DNA from: Phycisphaerae bacterium
GTDB taxonomy: Bacteria; Planctomycetota; Phycisphaerae; UBA1845
Reading direction: 5' to 3'
DNA: 43,279 nt
NCBI GenBank assembly: GCA_028282665.1
Contig: JANQHN010000433.1
Location: 1-43,279, forward strand
The translations under genes were made by a program, and so were the position numbers. Position 1 is the first letter of the stretch. The number at the start of each line of letters is the position of its first letter. The notes below the pieces were generated by a model. It ran no database searches. It was not told the origin of the DNA and saw nothing but the letters and a program-made list of their open reading frames with translations. Of this stretch, positions 42,953-43,279 are shown one piece after another.

Positions 42953-43279
42953 CTAATCGTTGTCCTCTTTTTTGGCCCACTCGACGTAGCCGTCGTCCGC
43001 AGCCCAATCGGGCATCGGGAATCGTGAGTAGTCGTCCTCGATGCCCGTGTACGGCCGGCAAATGAACAAATCGCACCGCACGTGCGCGACCTTTGCCATG
43101 AAACCATCCTCCAGCGCGGCGTAGGGTAGGCCCACGCCCCAGCCCGACGCCTTGGCAGTCGCCTCCACTTCTTTGACCGACCAGTCACGATAAAAGGGGC
43201 GTACCCGCGTCAATTCCGTGTACTGGCTAAACGCCTGGCCAAGCGCATGGTGAATCGATCCTTGAAGCTCATAACTGAG
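42953..43279 (-). CDS. Protein of unknown function, 5' end beyond the window
   Basis: The frame is open from the right edge (reading LSYELQGSIHHALGQAFSQY, then TELTRVRPFYRDW) to a TAG at 42953-42955, giving 108 visible residues. The C-terminus is acidic (EWAKKEDND). Segments such as VKEVEATAKASGWGVGLPYA and FICRPYTGIEDDYSRFP look like real coding sequence, but I recognise no family. It converges with the S24-like gene. Confidence 0.6.
   Translation of the reverse strand, partial: LSYELQGSIHHALGQAFSQYTELTRVRPFYRDWSVKEVEATAKASGWGVGLPYAALEDGFMAKVAHVRCDLFICRPYTGIEDDYSRFPMPDWAADDGYVEWAKKEDND

Noticed and set aside
42381-43076. N-terminal extension of the pentapeptide protein to 707 residues
   Set aside because: The extension runs antisense through the S24-like gene and is not protein-like; a good ribosome-binding site marks 42380.

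Overview
The window reads as a piece of chromosome from an environmental bacterium, most likely a planctomycete or close relative. This is an inference. It rests on a dockerin-type secreted protein, a membrane-anchored Ser/Thr kinase with a CxxCGYNLR zinc ribbon, many small standalone housekeeping genes on both strands, and the lack of long operons. No ribosomal RNA or other strong phylogenetic marker is present, so the phylum is not proven.

Left part (1-13,340). It opens with the tail of a possible upstream gene and an RNA-ligase-like protein (RLIG1/DUF5565 type) that may carry a fused DNA-binding head. A divergent YbaK deacylase and inositol-monophosphatase pair follows, with TGTCGCG repeats between them. 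Next come a small lipoprotein, an SGNH hydrolase, a zinc-ribbon protein, the membrane Ser/Thr kinase, a dockerin protein, a UbiB/ABC1 kinase, a nine-haem cytochrome lipoprotein and a decayed CocE/NonD hydrolase pseudogene.

Middle part (13,340-26,400). This contains tRNA-Arg(CCG), a roughly 1 kb stretch without a convincing gene, a TIM-barrel isomerase/epimerase and a polytopic membrane protein. A WYL regulator and D-aminoacyl-tRNA deacylase follow, then tryptophanase, a VOC protein, dephospho-CoA kinase and Rho. Twelve bases after rho sits a small SelW/Rdx-type gene with an in-frame UGA in a CxxU motif and a SECIS-like hairpin, which reads as a selenoprotein. Two copies of a roughly 95-nt MITE-like element flank the rho-region terminator, followed by a HEAT-repeat protein and a PGPGW-family membrane protein.

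Biosynthetic part (26,398-36,432). This is a compact aryl-polyene-like cluster: glycosyltransferase-DUF2062, acyl carrier protein, FabZ-like dehydratase, LpxL-like acyltransferase, a single-chain KS-KSbeta fusion, a chorismatase (3-hydroxybenzoate-type), a flavin halogenase-like enzyme and an AMP-ligase. Together they could make 3-hydroxybenzoate from chorismate, activate it, load it on the carrier, extend and dehydrate it, possibly halogenate it, and attach the product to a lipid or sugar. A ketoreductase, phosphopantetheinyl transferase and exporter are not in the window.

Right part (36,544-43,279). A tRNA-Ser(UGA) is followed at once by a cluster of TTTTGCGCA-like repeats and then genes of accessory character: an HTH protein of unknown role, a Ser/Thr kinase fused to a degenerate SAMHD1-like HD domain, a pentapeptide-repeat membrane protein, a LexA/UmuD-like S24 domain that has lost its lysine, and a gene cut by the window edge. 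The kinase-HD and pentapeptide genes share a 104-nt duplicated upstream sequence. This pair is the best candidate for an undescribed system, possibly defensive or signalling; that role is inference only.
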